Source of the DNA: Clostridiaceae bacterium
GTDB lineage: Bacteria; Bacillota; Clostridia; Lachnospirales; Lachnospiraceae
Reading direction: 5' to 3'
Assembly: GCA_910575795.1 (NCBI GenBank)
Contig: CAJTGE010000022.1
Span: 1-64,000, forward strand
DNA: 64,000 nucleotides
Part shown: piece after piece, positions 57,203 to 64,000 of the stretch
Layout: the number at the start of each line of letters is the position of its first letter
Numbering within the stretch: position 1 is the stretch's first letter
The notes under the pieces: model-generated
What the model was told of the DNA's origin: nothing
What the model saw: only the letters and a program-made list of their open reading frames with translations
The model's database searches: none
Position numbers and translations under genes: made by a program

Positions 57203-58592
57203 GCGGACGGGCCGTCTGTCGCGGAAATTTTGCACAGGCGTTGTCGTGATTCTGTTCTGCACGCTTGCCGGGACTGTATTTGCCAATTCCCAGATAACCG
57301 GGCGTCTTTATCTGCGGGAGCAGCGGGAATATCTCCGGAAAATCAACGCGCGGCTGGAGGAGGAGCTAAGGAGCGGGACAGCCCCCAAAGACGCTGTCCG
57401 GAGGATCGAACAGGAGGAAAAGGTCCTGATTGCGTATTCCGCCGAAACGGGCGATCCGGAAATTCTGGCAGGCGAGCTGCGAAGCATCTTTCAGCAAAAA
57501 GGGATGGGCTTCCAAAAATTCTGGATGTGGGATCAGGACTACTCCGCGGCGGTGGAAAACGGATCCCGGTTTCGTCTCTACAGACAGGAGAAAATGAATT
57601 ACAGCATTTTGGCGCAGTACCTGTCCCTGGATTCCGGCTTATACGCGATTGCAGCGATTGTTCCGGACGCGCAGGAATTTATTGAGATTGTCAATCATAT
57701 CGGGTTTGCAATCAACCTGGTTTCTGTTATGACATCCATGGCGCTGCTCATTATTTTAACGCGCCATATCACCAATCCGCTGGAAAAGATCCGAGCATTC
57801 ACGAAACAGGTTTCCTCCAGGGATTATAAACCCCTGCAGATTCAGACAGGGGACGAGCTGGAGGACGTGGCGGACAGCTTAAATGAAATGGCGCGCGGCA
57901 TCGAGCAGTATCAAAGGCTTCTGGAGGAAAAAAATGAGCAGATGAAGCAGCTTTTAAGCGACGTGGCGCATGATTTAAAAACCCCCGTCACACTGGTCGG
58001 CATGTACGCTTCCGGGATAAAGGACGGTTTGGATGACGGGACGTTTCTGGACACGATCCTTTACCAGAATGAGAGGATTTCGCAGATTGTAGAAAAGCTT
58101 TTACATCTTTCACGAATCGGGCAGAACGATTATCCCTGCGAGGAGGTTGAACCGGGACGGATTCTGAGAGACTGTATGAAGGAACAGGAGATATTGTTTG
58201 CGAGGCGGAACCTGACTCTGTCGGAGAATATCGAACCTGATACCCGCATCCGCGCAAATCCGGAGCTTCTGGGCGAGCTGTTTTCCAATCTTTTGTCCAA
58301 TGCTGCGAAATATGCCTTACCCGGCCCCGTGAATATGGAGCTGCGCTGCGAGGAGGAGAGATGTGTGTTTGCGGTTTCAAATAAGACAGAAAATGTGGAT
58401 TTGGATACGGATCGCATCTGGCAGCCGTTTTATGTGGGGGAGGACTCCCGGAATAAGGAATTGTCCGGGACGGGGCTGGGGCTTTCGATTGTAAAAAGGA
58501 TTGCGGAGCGGTTCGGCTACACGGTTTCCTGCGGGATAAAAGGAGATGAAATCCGGTTTGAGGCAGTATTTCCGATGGAAGGACGCCAGTGA
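57192..58592 (+). CDS. Membrane sensor histidine kinase
   Basis: 466 residues. TM1 at about 12-32 and TM2 at about 165-190 flank a 130-residue extracytoplasmic sensor domain. A HAMP domain (LTRHITNPLEKIRAFTKQVSSRDYKPL) follows, then HisKA with H260 (LSDVAHDLKTPVTLVG), and the HATPase domain (LFSNLLSNAAKYALPG; DTDRIWQPFYVGEDS; GTGLGLSIVKRI). The start overlaps the beta-lactamase 3' end by 11 bp, so the genes are tightly coupled. The partner regulator is two genes upstream. A cell-wall or beta-lactam signal is the natural hypothesis. Confidence 0.93.
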   Translation: MFRERTGRLSRKFCTGVVVILFCTLAGTVFANSQITGRLYLREQREYLRKINARLEEELRSGTAPKDAVRRIEQEEKVLIAYSAETGDPEILAGELRSIFQQKGMGFQKFWMWDQDYSAAVENGSRFRLYRQEKMNYSILAQYLSLDSGLYAIAAIVPDAQEFIEIVNHIGFAINLVSVMTSMALLIILTRHITNPLEKIRAFTKQVSSRDYKPLQIQTGDELEDVADSLNEMARGIEQYQRLLEEKNEQMKQLLSDVAHDLKTPVTLVGMYASGIKDGLDDGTFLDTILYQNERISQIVEKLLHLSRIGQNDYPCEEVEPGRILRDCMKEQEILFARRNLTLSENIEPDTRIRANPELLGELFSNLLSNAAKYALPGPVNMELRCEEERCVFAVSNKTENVDLDTDRIWQPFYVGEDSRNKELSGTGLGLSIVKRIAERFGYTVSCGIKGDEIRFEAVFPMEGRQ

Positions 58593-58721
58593 GCGCCTCT
58601 ATATGAGCGGGCGCCGCCCTGATCGGGCTCCGTTTTCATGTTTTTGGCGGGTCCCGAGTTCAAAAATCCTCATCCAAGCGAGCTGGCATCATATCATGAA
58701 ATAAATTTAAGGAGTGCATTT

Positions 58722-60801
58722 ATGAAAAAAACAGTTTTAAGGGCAGTTTGTTTTACATTCGCGGCCACAGTTTGTTTAAGCGGGTGTTCGTCTGCGCACA
58801 GGGGGGAGGAACCGGCCGGGGAGCTTTGGAATCCGCCGGAAATTCTGGCTCGGCAGCCGGAGCGTCCGTTTGACATTGAGGTGGATGAGGAGACATTTCA
58901 GCTTTCTCTGCGTGTTGATGATGAGACAATCCCCATATCGGACGGCTCCGTAAGCCGCGCGGCAGAAGATTATATGGAAGAAGGCAATACGGTTTCCTGG
59001 CGCTATCCGGATGAACAGATCCGGGTGAAGCTTGCCACAGAGCAGGATTATTTAAGTGTGGAAATCACATCAGAACGTACCGGGGATCACACATTTACCT
59101 GGCCGTATATATCGGCTGAACAGTATTATCTCCCGCTCGGGGAGGGAAAACGGATTCCCGCCGGCGACCCTGACTGGATCCGGTATCTGGAACAGCAGCA
59201 GGCCGCGGTGATGGAGCAGTTTTCCATGCCGTTCTGGATTTCGTCCGATGGGGAGCATTGTGTGATGTTTATTATGGAAAACCCATATCGGACACAGCTT
59301 TCTTTTTTGCAAAACCGGCTCTCGGTTTTTCAGTTTCCCATGAATACCCGGAGATTGGAGGCGGCCGGACGAACCGTTTCCGCATTTATCTGACAGAGAA
59401 GGATCCGGTAAGCTGTGCCAAAATCTATCGGGATTTTATGATTGAAAGCGGCCGTTTTGTGACACTGGACGGGAAAGCGGAACAAAATCCTGATATTGAG
59501 AAGCTGTACGGAGCGCCGTTTATTTATCTCTGGGGGGATTTTATACTCTCTGAGGAGGACATAAACTGGGAGGCGTTCTGCCGATTCCCCGGTCATGCGC
59601 TGGCTGTGAGCCTGCCGGAGGTCTTTTGTGACGCGGACCGATGGGCGGACAGCTTCACATCCGATCTGATCTGCGATATGAAGGAAAGCGGAATTGACCA
59701 TGCATGGATCGGCCTGAACAGTTGGGAACAGGCGTACAGGAAGCCGGAGCTTGTCCGGCAGGCGGCGGATGCGGGGTATCTGATTGCGAGCTATGGCTCC
59801 TACCATTCCATACATGAGCCCGGAAAGGAGAAATGGACAACCGCCCGTTTTGATGACCTTAATCTGTATGAGGATGCAACTGTCGTGAATAAAGACGCAA
59901 AAGGGAGAGCGGCTTTCAAAATGTCGGAAGAAAATTAAATCCGGCTCTGCCAATGCCCGCTGTCAAAGCCAGGATGGAGAAGATCATGGCAAACGGCCTG
60001 CCGTTTAACTCCTGGTTTATTGACTGCGACGCAACGGGAGAGATTTATGATGACTACGCGCCCGGACACAGGCTGACGATGGAACAGGATGCAGCGGCCC
60101 GCCTGGAGCGGATGGCCTATATCCGCGATCAGTACCAGATGGTGATCGGATCAGAAGGGGGAAATGATTTTGCCGCTTCCACGATTGCCTTTGCCCATGG
60201 GATTGAACTGAAGACCTTTTCATGGGTGGATGAGGATATGAAATCCAACAGAGACAGCGAATATTATATCGGCGTCTACTACAACCCGGCCGGAGGCGTC
60301 GCAGAGCATTTTGCCAGACGGATCCCTGTAAAAGACGAATATTTCAAAGTCTTTGTTGATCCGAGGTACGATATTCCGCTGTTTAAGCTGGTCTACAATG
60401 ATTCTGTCATCACAGCAGCCCACTGGGACTGGTCTACCTTTAAAATCAAGGGCGCGACACAGGATCGGATGATCCGGGAGGTTCTTTATAACGTCCCGCC
60501 GCTGTATCATCTGGACCGTGAAGAATGGGAGGAGTACCGGCAGGATATTGTCAGCCATCATATCGCCTGGTCTGCGTTTGGCAAGAAGGCGATACGGGAA
60601 GAAATGACGGATTTTGTGTATCTGAAGGAAGACGGCACGGTGCAGAAAACCGTTTACGGGGATAGGCTGGCGGCGGTGGGTAACTTTGGGGATGCGCCGT
60701 ATATGTATGGAAATACAGAGATTTTGCCGCATTCTGTGCTTATAGAGGATGAGGGCGGGAGGATGATTTACGCGCCCTCTCCTGAGGAAGGGCATAGATA
60801 G
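58722..60801 (+). pseudogene. Frameshifted lipoprotein, likely glycoside-hydrolase-like (DUF5696-type)
   Basis: Three open frames in tandem together read as one ~690-residue protein. The first (58722-59393) begins with a lipoprotein signal: a basic Met-Lys-Lys start, a hydrophobic stretch and lipobox LSGC. It continues as SSAHRGEEPAGELWNPPEIL. Near 59340 the frame must shift to keep reading (RTNRFRIYLTEKDPVSCAKI...FILSEEDINWEAFCRF) to 59938, and again near 59920 (KNVGRKL...LPFNSWFIDCDATGEIYDDYAPGH) to the stop at 60801. Each junction needs a one-base change, so it is either a pseudogene or carries two assembly errors. The Trp/Asp-rich barrel-like sequence suggests a surface glycosidase; I do not name a substrate. 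It directly follows the sensor-kinase operon. Confidence 0.75.
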
Positions 60802-60850
60802 CGGCCTGGCCTTAGCAGGCTGCATGCAGCGTTATAAAAACAAATCCTCC

Positions 60851-60879
60851 TTGACATCCGCCGTGAAACTTTTTATAAT
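60851..60879 (+). promoter_or_regulatory. Perfect consensus promoter of tyrS
   Basis: TTGACA (60851-60856), exactly 17 bp, TATAAT (60874-60879). Start near 60886, immediately upstream of the T-box. Confidence 0.92.
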
Positions 60880-60885
60880 ACATAC

Positions 60886-61206
60886 TACAAAAGCCCAAAA
60901 CAGGGCGTATGCTGTAAAAGGCAGGGAAGAGAACAAGTAGCAGTCTGGACAGGGCGGACAGAGAGCAGCCGGTTGATGAGAGGCGCGCGCACCGCAGACC
61001 GGCGAATACAATCTCAGAGCCGCGCAGACTGGAGGCGCAGGAACGCGCCCTGAGGATGCGACGCGGGGCGCGCGTTATCGCGCCAGGGTACAGGGAAAGG
61101 AAGCGTTCCCGGCACTCAGTGAGGCAGGCTGTGCGAGCAGCCTGTGAAAAAAGGTGGTAACACGGGAAAAGGCCCCGTCCTTTGCAGAAAGGACAGGGCT
61201 TTTTTA
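60886..61206 (+). promoter_or_regulatory. T-box riboswitch of tyrS
   Basis: T-box AAGGTGGTAACACGGG is at 61151-61166, followed by a terminator stem (CCCCGTCCTT / AAGGACAGGG) and T-run ending at 61206. Loop-E motifs AGTA (near 60936) and GAA (61004-61006) are followed by the specifier TAC (Tyr) at 61007-61009 and an A. Helix pairing GTCTG/CAGAC supports stem I. Uncharged tRNA-Tyr should turn expression on. Confidence 0.94.
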
Positions 61207-61325
61207 TGCGCAGGGGCGCGTAAGGAAATTAGCAGCTTTGCCGCACGCACCCCGCGCGGGCAGGGGAAGATGGCTCTTCCCTGCTCGATTGCACACGGGC
61301 GCCCGGTACGCGGGCAGGGGAAATG
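61200..61325 (+). repeat. Family E two-hairpin element (copy 2), after tyrS T-box terminator
   Basis: TTTTTTATGCGCAGG..GCG opens directly in the terminator T-run. It is more diverged than the valS and 63458 copies, but the second hairpin is perfect (GCAGGGGAAGA/TCTTCCCTGC) and is followed by the shared CTCGATTGCACA. It precedes the tyrS ribosome site. Confidence 0.6.
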
Positions 61326-61355
61326 CCCGGACATAATGAGGAAGGAGAAAAAACG

Positions 61356-62579
61356 ATGCAGATTTACGAAGAGCTGATCGCGAGAGGACTGATCGCGCAG
61401 GTGACAAACGAGGATGAGATAAAGAAAATGGTGAATGAGGGCAGGGCTACGTTTTATATTGGCTTTGATCCCACGGCGGACAGCCTTCATGTCGGCCACT
61501 TTATGGCCCTGTGCCTGATGAAGCGCCTGCAGATGGCGGGCAACCGGCCGATCGCACTGCTGGGAGGCGGAACGGGCATGATCGGGGATCCGTCCGGCAG
61601 AACGGATATGCGCCAGATGATGACAGTGGAGACGATCGAACATAACTGCGACTGCTTTAAGAAACAGATGAGCCGATTTATCGACTTTTCAGACGGAAAG
61701 GCCCTGATGGTCAACAATGCGGAGTGGCTGATGGATCTGAATTATGTGCAGCTCCTGCGCGAGGTGGGGCCGCATTTCAGCGTAAACCGCATGCTGACCG
61801 CAGAGTGCTACAAGCAGAGGATGGAGCGGGGCTTAAGCTTCCTGGAATTCAACTACATGATCATGCAGAGTTATGATTTCTACATGCTGTTCCAGAAATA
61901 TGGCTGCAATATGCAGTTCGGCGGCGACGATCAGTGGAGCAATATGCTCGGCGGGACAGAGCTGATCCGCAGAAAGCTCGGCAAGGACGCCCATGCCATG
62001 ACCATTACCCTGCTGCTCAATTCAGAGGGAAAGAAGATGGGCAAGACCCAGTCCGGCGCGGTATGGCTGGATCCGGACAAGACGTCTCCCTTTGAGTTTT
62101 ACCAGTATTGGAGAAACGTGGCGGATGCGGATGTGCTGAAATGCCTGCGGATGCTGACCTTCCTCCCGCTGGAGAAGATTGACGAGATGGATCAGTGGGA
62201 GGGCAGCCAGCTCAATACGGCCAAAGAGATCCTGGCATTTGAGCTGACAAACCTGGTACACGGGCAGGAAGAAGCTGAAAAGGCGAAGGAAGCGGCGAGA
62301 GCGATCTTTACCGGCGGCAGCGCGGCGGATATGCCCACAGCGGAGCTGACGGAAGACGATTTTAACGGGGATGCAATTGATCTGCTGGCCATTCTCCAGA
62401 AATCCGGGCTGGCTCCGTCCAGATCCGAGGCGAGGCGGAACGTGGAACAGGGAGGCGTCAGCGTGGACGGCGCGCAGGTGAAGGATATCAAGGCCGTTTA
62501 CACCAAAGCCCAGCTCTCGGGGGACGGGATCGTGGTAAAACGCGGGAAGAAGAATTTTAAGAGAGTGGTTCTTAAGTAA
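61356..62579 (+). CDS. tyrS: Tyrosyl-tRNA synthetase
   Basis: Class I synthetase for tRNA-Tyr. The 407-residue product starts at ATG 61356 with GGAAGGAG upstream; the longer frame enters the leader. HIGH is HVGH at 45-48; the KMSKS-like motif is KMGKT at 227-231; an S4 RNA-binding domain forms the C-terminus (about 340-407: [22 protein letters not shown]). It is the TyrRS branch with a C-terminal S4 domain and is regulated by the T-box. It lies next to a divergent prenyltransferase gene. Confidence 0.97.
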   Translation: MQIYEELIARGLIAQVTNEDEIKKMVNEGRATFYIGFDPTADSLHVGHFMALCLMKRLQMAGNRPIALLGGGTGMIGDPSGRTDMRQMMTVETIEHNCDCFKKQMSRFIDFSDGKALMVNNAEWLMDLNYVQLLREVGPHFSVNRMLTAECYKQRMERGLSFLEFNYMIMQSYDFYMLFQKYGCNMQFGGDDQWSNMLGGTELIRRKLGKDAHAMTITLLLNSEGKKMGKTQSGAVWLDPDKTSPFEFYQYWRNVADADVLKCLRMLTFLPLEKIDEMDQWEGSQLNTAKEILAFELTNLVHGQEEAEKAKEAARAIFTGGSAADMPTAELTEDDFNGDAIDLLAILQKSGLAPSRSEARRNVEQGGVSVDGAQVKDIKAVYTKAQLSGDGIVVKRGKKNFKRVVLK

Positions 62580-62683
62580 GGGCGGGGCGCATGGGGCAGG
62601 TTATTTTCCCGTAGCTCCCGGAACGTGTTTTTTCTTCAGAAATACAAAGAGTTCCGGTCTGGCCGGGTCAGGAGGCAATATAA

Positions 62684-62851
62684 ATGAACGCGTTACCAGT
62701 AAAGGACATGGCAGACACGTATATCGAACATTCGATGGCGGCCAATCATTTCGTTACAGCGACGGGCAGCCAGTTGAAGATCGGGCAGTTCCTCCTGTCA
62801 GCCGCCGAGCGTGACGTCCTGCTTTGCATACCAGCGCAGCGCGTCCATTAA
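62684..62851 (+). CDS. Doubtful 55-residue ORF after tyrS
   Basis: ATG 62684 has a good AGGAGG site. The peptide MNALPVKDMADTYIEHSMAANH is protein-like, but the last third overlaps the antisense 3' end of the prenyltransferase gene. It could be the start of a gene interrupted by an insertion or rearrangement. No family recognised. Confidence 0.35.
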   Translation: MNALPVKDMADTYIEHSMAANHFVTATGSQLKIGQFLLSAAERDVLLCIPAQRVH

Positions 62852-63421
62852 GTGCTCTGTGCGAAAATCAGGCCAGTAATCATCCACAACATAGAAGTCA
62901 GCGTAGGCGGACTGGATGGGCAGAAACCCGGACAGCCGCCTTCTTCCGCCCCAGCGGATGATGAGATCCACCCGGGGAAGGCCGGCTGTGCGCAATGCGG
63001 GGCCGATTGCCCCCTTTTTCATTCCCAGATCCCATTCCAGGCTGTAATTGACAAGAAAATTGATATTCATGCGCCCGTCCCCGAACACATGGCGCGTGGT
63101 GTAGGGCAAAAGCTCCGGCGGGAAACTGGCGGAACCGGCGTTTCCGAGAACCAGAAGGGCCGCGTCCTCGCGGGACAAAACCTCCACGGCTTTGACGCAG
63201 GCGCTTGTAAAGGCGCGCCGCTGCGCGATGGGCCGTTTCGCATTGTCCGCCGTGAAGCCGTAAAAGGACATTTCACGGATACCCAGGTCGCGGCAGGCCC
63301 GGTACAGCTCAAGGCCGGGAGAAATCCCCCTGTCGTATCCGTCCTGTTTATGAAGCCCCTGCCCGACAGCCCATCTCCGGTTGCCGTCAGGGATGATTCC
63401 GATGTGATTTGGCAGTCTCAT
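62798..63421 (-). CDS. Divergent isoprenyl transferase (UppS/cis-prenyltransferase family)
   Basis: 207 residues from ATG 63421 with GGAGGATC upstream; longer in-frame readings go through a repeat and are rejected. The cis-prenyltransferase signature is at the start: PNHIGIIPDGNRRWA, with the catalytic Asp at D12. The C-terminal substrate loop DLIIRWGGRRRLSGFLPIQSAYADFYVVDDYWPDF aligns with the UppS region, but the usual RTSGE(Q)R reads RWGGRRR, lacking the conserved Glu that binds Mg-pyrophosphate. At 207 residues it is shorter than UppS (~240). A second prenyltransferase or reduced-activity paralogue is likely; the housekeeping uppS is presumably elsewhere. Confidence 0.85.
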   Translation of the reverse strand: MRLPNHIGIIPDGNRRWAVGQGLHKQDGYDRGISPGLELYRACRDLGIREMSFYGFTADNAKRPIAQRRAFTSACVKAVEVLSREDAALLVLGNAGSASFPPELLPYTTRHVFGDGRMNINFLVNYSLEWDLGMKKGAIGPALRTAGLPRVDLIIRWGGRRRLSGFLPIQSAYADFYVVDDYWPDFRTEHLMDALRWYAKQDVTLGG

Positions 63422-63433
63422 AATGATCCTCCG

Positions 63434-63463
63434 GTTGGACAGGCGTAACCCTGTCCGTTTTTT
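63434..63463 (+). terminator. Terminator-like hairpin before family E copy 3
   Basis: GGACAG (63437) pairs with CTGTCC (63450) followed by TTTTTT. It lies on the plus strand although no plus-strand gene clearly ends here. It is immediately followed by the repeat. Confidence 0.55.
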
Positions 63464-63580
63464 ATGCACAGGCCCGCAAAGGGAAGTTTGCTTCCAGGGC
63501 TGCATGCGGGCAGCGCGGCGGATAGGGAGGAAAATCTTCCCTACCCGGTTAGTATGGGCGGAAATGGGAGATTTATACAA
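63458..63580 (+). repeat. Family E two-hairpin element (copy 3)
   Basis: The first 34 nt repeat the valS copy exactly. GGCCCGC..GCGGGC and TAGGGA..TCCCTA hairpins are present. It starts in the T-run of the preceding terminator-like stem. Confidence 0.65.
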
Positions 63581-63671
63581 AGCGGGCAGGAGGCGTTTCG
63601 GGAAAAGGGACAATATGTCTTGGAAATTTTGGAGAGATGGGAATTATTGTAATCAGGATGATATAAATTAT

Positions 63672-63833
63672 ATGTACTCTCGGAATCTCTCTGCGCCTGC
63701 TTTTGCGGCTGATTTTCCGCCAGATGCACCCAAATTTAATCAACGTACGCTCCACGTACGCCTCATAAATTTGTGCACATCTGACAAAAAATCATCTCAC
63801 AAAATCAGGCACAGCGAGATTCCGAGAGTACAT
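63672..63833. repeat. Family A palindromic element, full-length copy (162 bp), inverted
   Basis: Reverse complement of 10472-10633 with one difference in 162 positions (an ends-conserved, centre ACGTACGCTCCACGTACG palindrome). Confidence 0.9.
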
Positions 63834-63860
63834 TTATGTTTTCTGAAAAAGAAAAGTATC

Positions 63861-63889
63861 TTGTAATTAAAATTTGCACATGCTATAGT
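63861..63889 (+). promoter_or_regulatory. Strong promoter at the right end of the window
   Basis: TTGTAA (63861-63866), 17-bp spacer, TATAGT (63884-63889) with TGC in front of the -10 (extended). Predicted start near 63896. Confidence 0.75.
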
Positions 63890-63895
63890 GCCAAC

Positions 63896-63985
63896 AGGCA
63901 AAGAAATGTGGAGAAATCCATGTAGGAAAAGAACGAATCCCCTGACTGTAATGGCGTACAGTCAGAGGATTTTTCTTTTCTTTAT
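63896..63985 (+). ncRNA. Candidate small RNA or terminated leader
   Basis: About 85 nt lies between the promoter and a strong terminator: ATCCCCTGACTGT (63937-63949) pairs with ACAGTCAGAGGAT (63958-63970), one mismatch, followed by TTTTCTTTTC. No start codon with a ribosome site lies inside. It may be an sRNA, or the leader of a gene beyond the window. I do not recognise the family. Confidence 0.6.
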
Positions 63986-64000
63986 TTATAGTGGCAAAGC

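Noticed and set aside
63423..63866. 147-codon ORF at the right end
   Set aside because: It runs through family E and family A elements and has no ribosome site.

Overview
The window reads as chromosome of a Gram-positive Clostridia, most likely a Lachnospiraceae member. Supporting signs are T-box leaders on valS and tyrS, Shine-Dalgarno-led genes, DUF4364, a DUF5716/DUF5717-like operon, a Gly/Cys-rich 'chorion-class' protein and anaerobe-type cobalamin genes. Nearly all of the sequence is GC-rich; the first ~1.6 kb and the stretch around 29.5-29.9 kb are AT-rich.

Layout. 1-1680: right edge of an integrated island (truncated transposase, XRE and ribbon-helix-helix regulators), ending in a tRNA-Gly-like 3' fragment that looks like an attachment site. 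1750-8964: valS with its promoter and T-box, then a SWIM/SNF2 helicase. 9.1-11.2 kb: CYTH, PAP2 and DJ-1 proteins. 11.5-17.9 kb: protein quality-control block tig-clpP-clpX-lon-engB. 17.9-20.1 kb (minus): small membrane protein, DUF4364, malic enzyme. 20.4-26.1 kb: three-gene operon of unknown function with a huge helical protein, an Hsp70/actin-like ATPase and a TPR-like protein. 26.2-29.1 kb (minus): nucleoid-associated protein and a large membrane protein. 29.6-31.0 kb: two orphan genes behind a consensus promoter. 31.1-34.4 kb: DUF134/NifX-like pair and a MATE pump with its MerR regulator. 34.5-42.1 kb: late cobalamin genes cobT-cobU-cobS-cobU2-cbiB-cobD-cobQ-cbiC. 42.2-44.2 kb: three unrelated genes. 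44.5-47.7 kb: tetrapyrrole entry genes (precorrin-2 dehydrogenase, hemC, cobA-hemD fusion). 48.2-55.1 kb (minus): PHP phosphoesterase, FapA-like protein, mfd, pth. 55.6-60.8 kb: response regulator, class D beta-lactamase homologue, histidine kinase, and a twice-frameshifted lipoprotein/glycosidase gene. 60.8-63.4 kb: T-box-controlled tyrS and a divergent cis-prenyltransferase. The end holds an orphan promoter-terminator unit that may be a small RNA.

The most striking layer is not coding. At least six families of palindromic, MITE-like elements are scattered through the intergenic spaces. Family A has six copies; two full-length 162-bp copies 53 kb apart, in opposite orientation, differ at a single base. 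Four A copies end 20-40 nt upstream of a start codon, two of them between adjacent same-strand genes. Family B has two 164-bp copies in tandem sharing one TA dinucleotide. Families C and F each supply the stop codon of a neighbouring gene. Family E sits directly after a terminator T-tract in all three copies. These elements also create many spurious ORFs.

The cobalamin/tetrapyrrole genes form a joint programme: PBG to uroporphyrinogen III to precorrin-2/sirohydrochlorin, then the cobyrate-amidation and nucleotide-loop steps. Most of the ring-contraction genes, hemA and hemB are not in the window, and I found no B12 riboswitch upstream of cobT or cobA-hemD.
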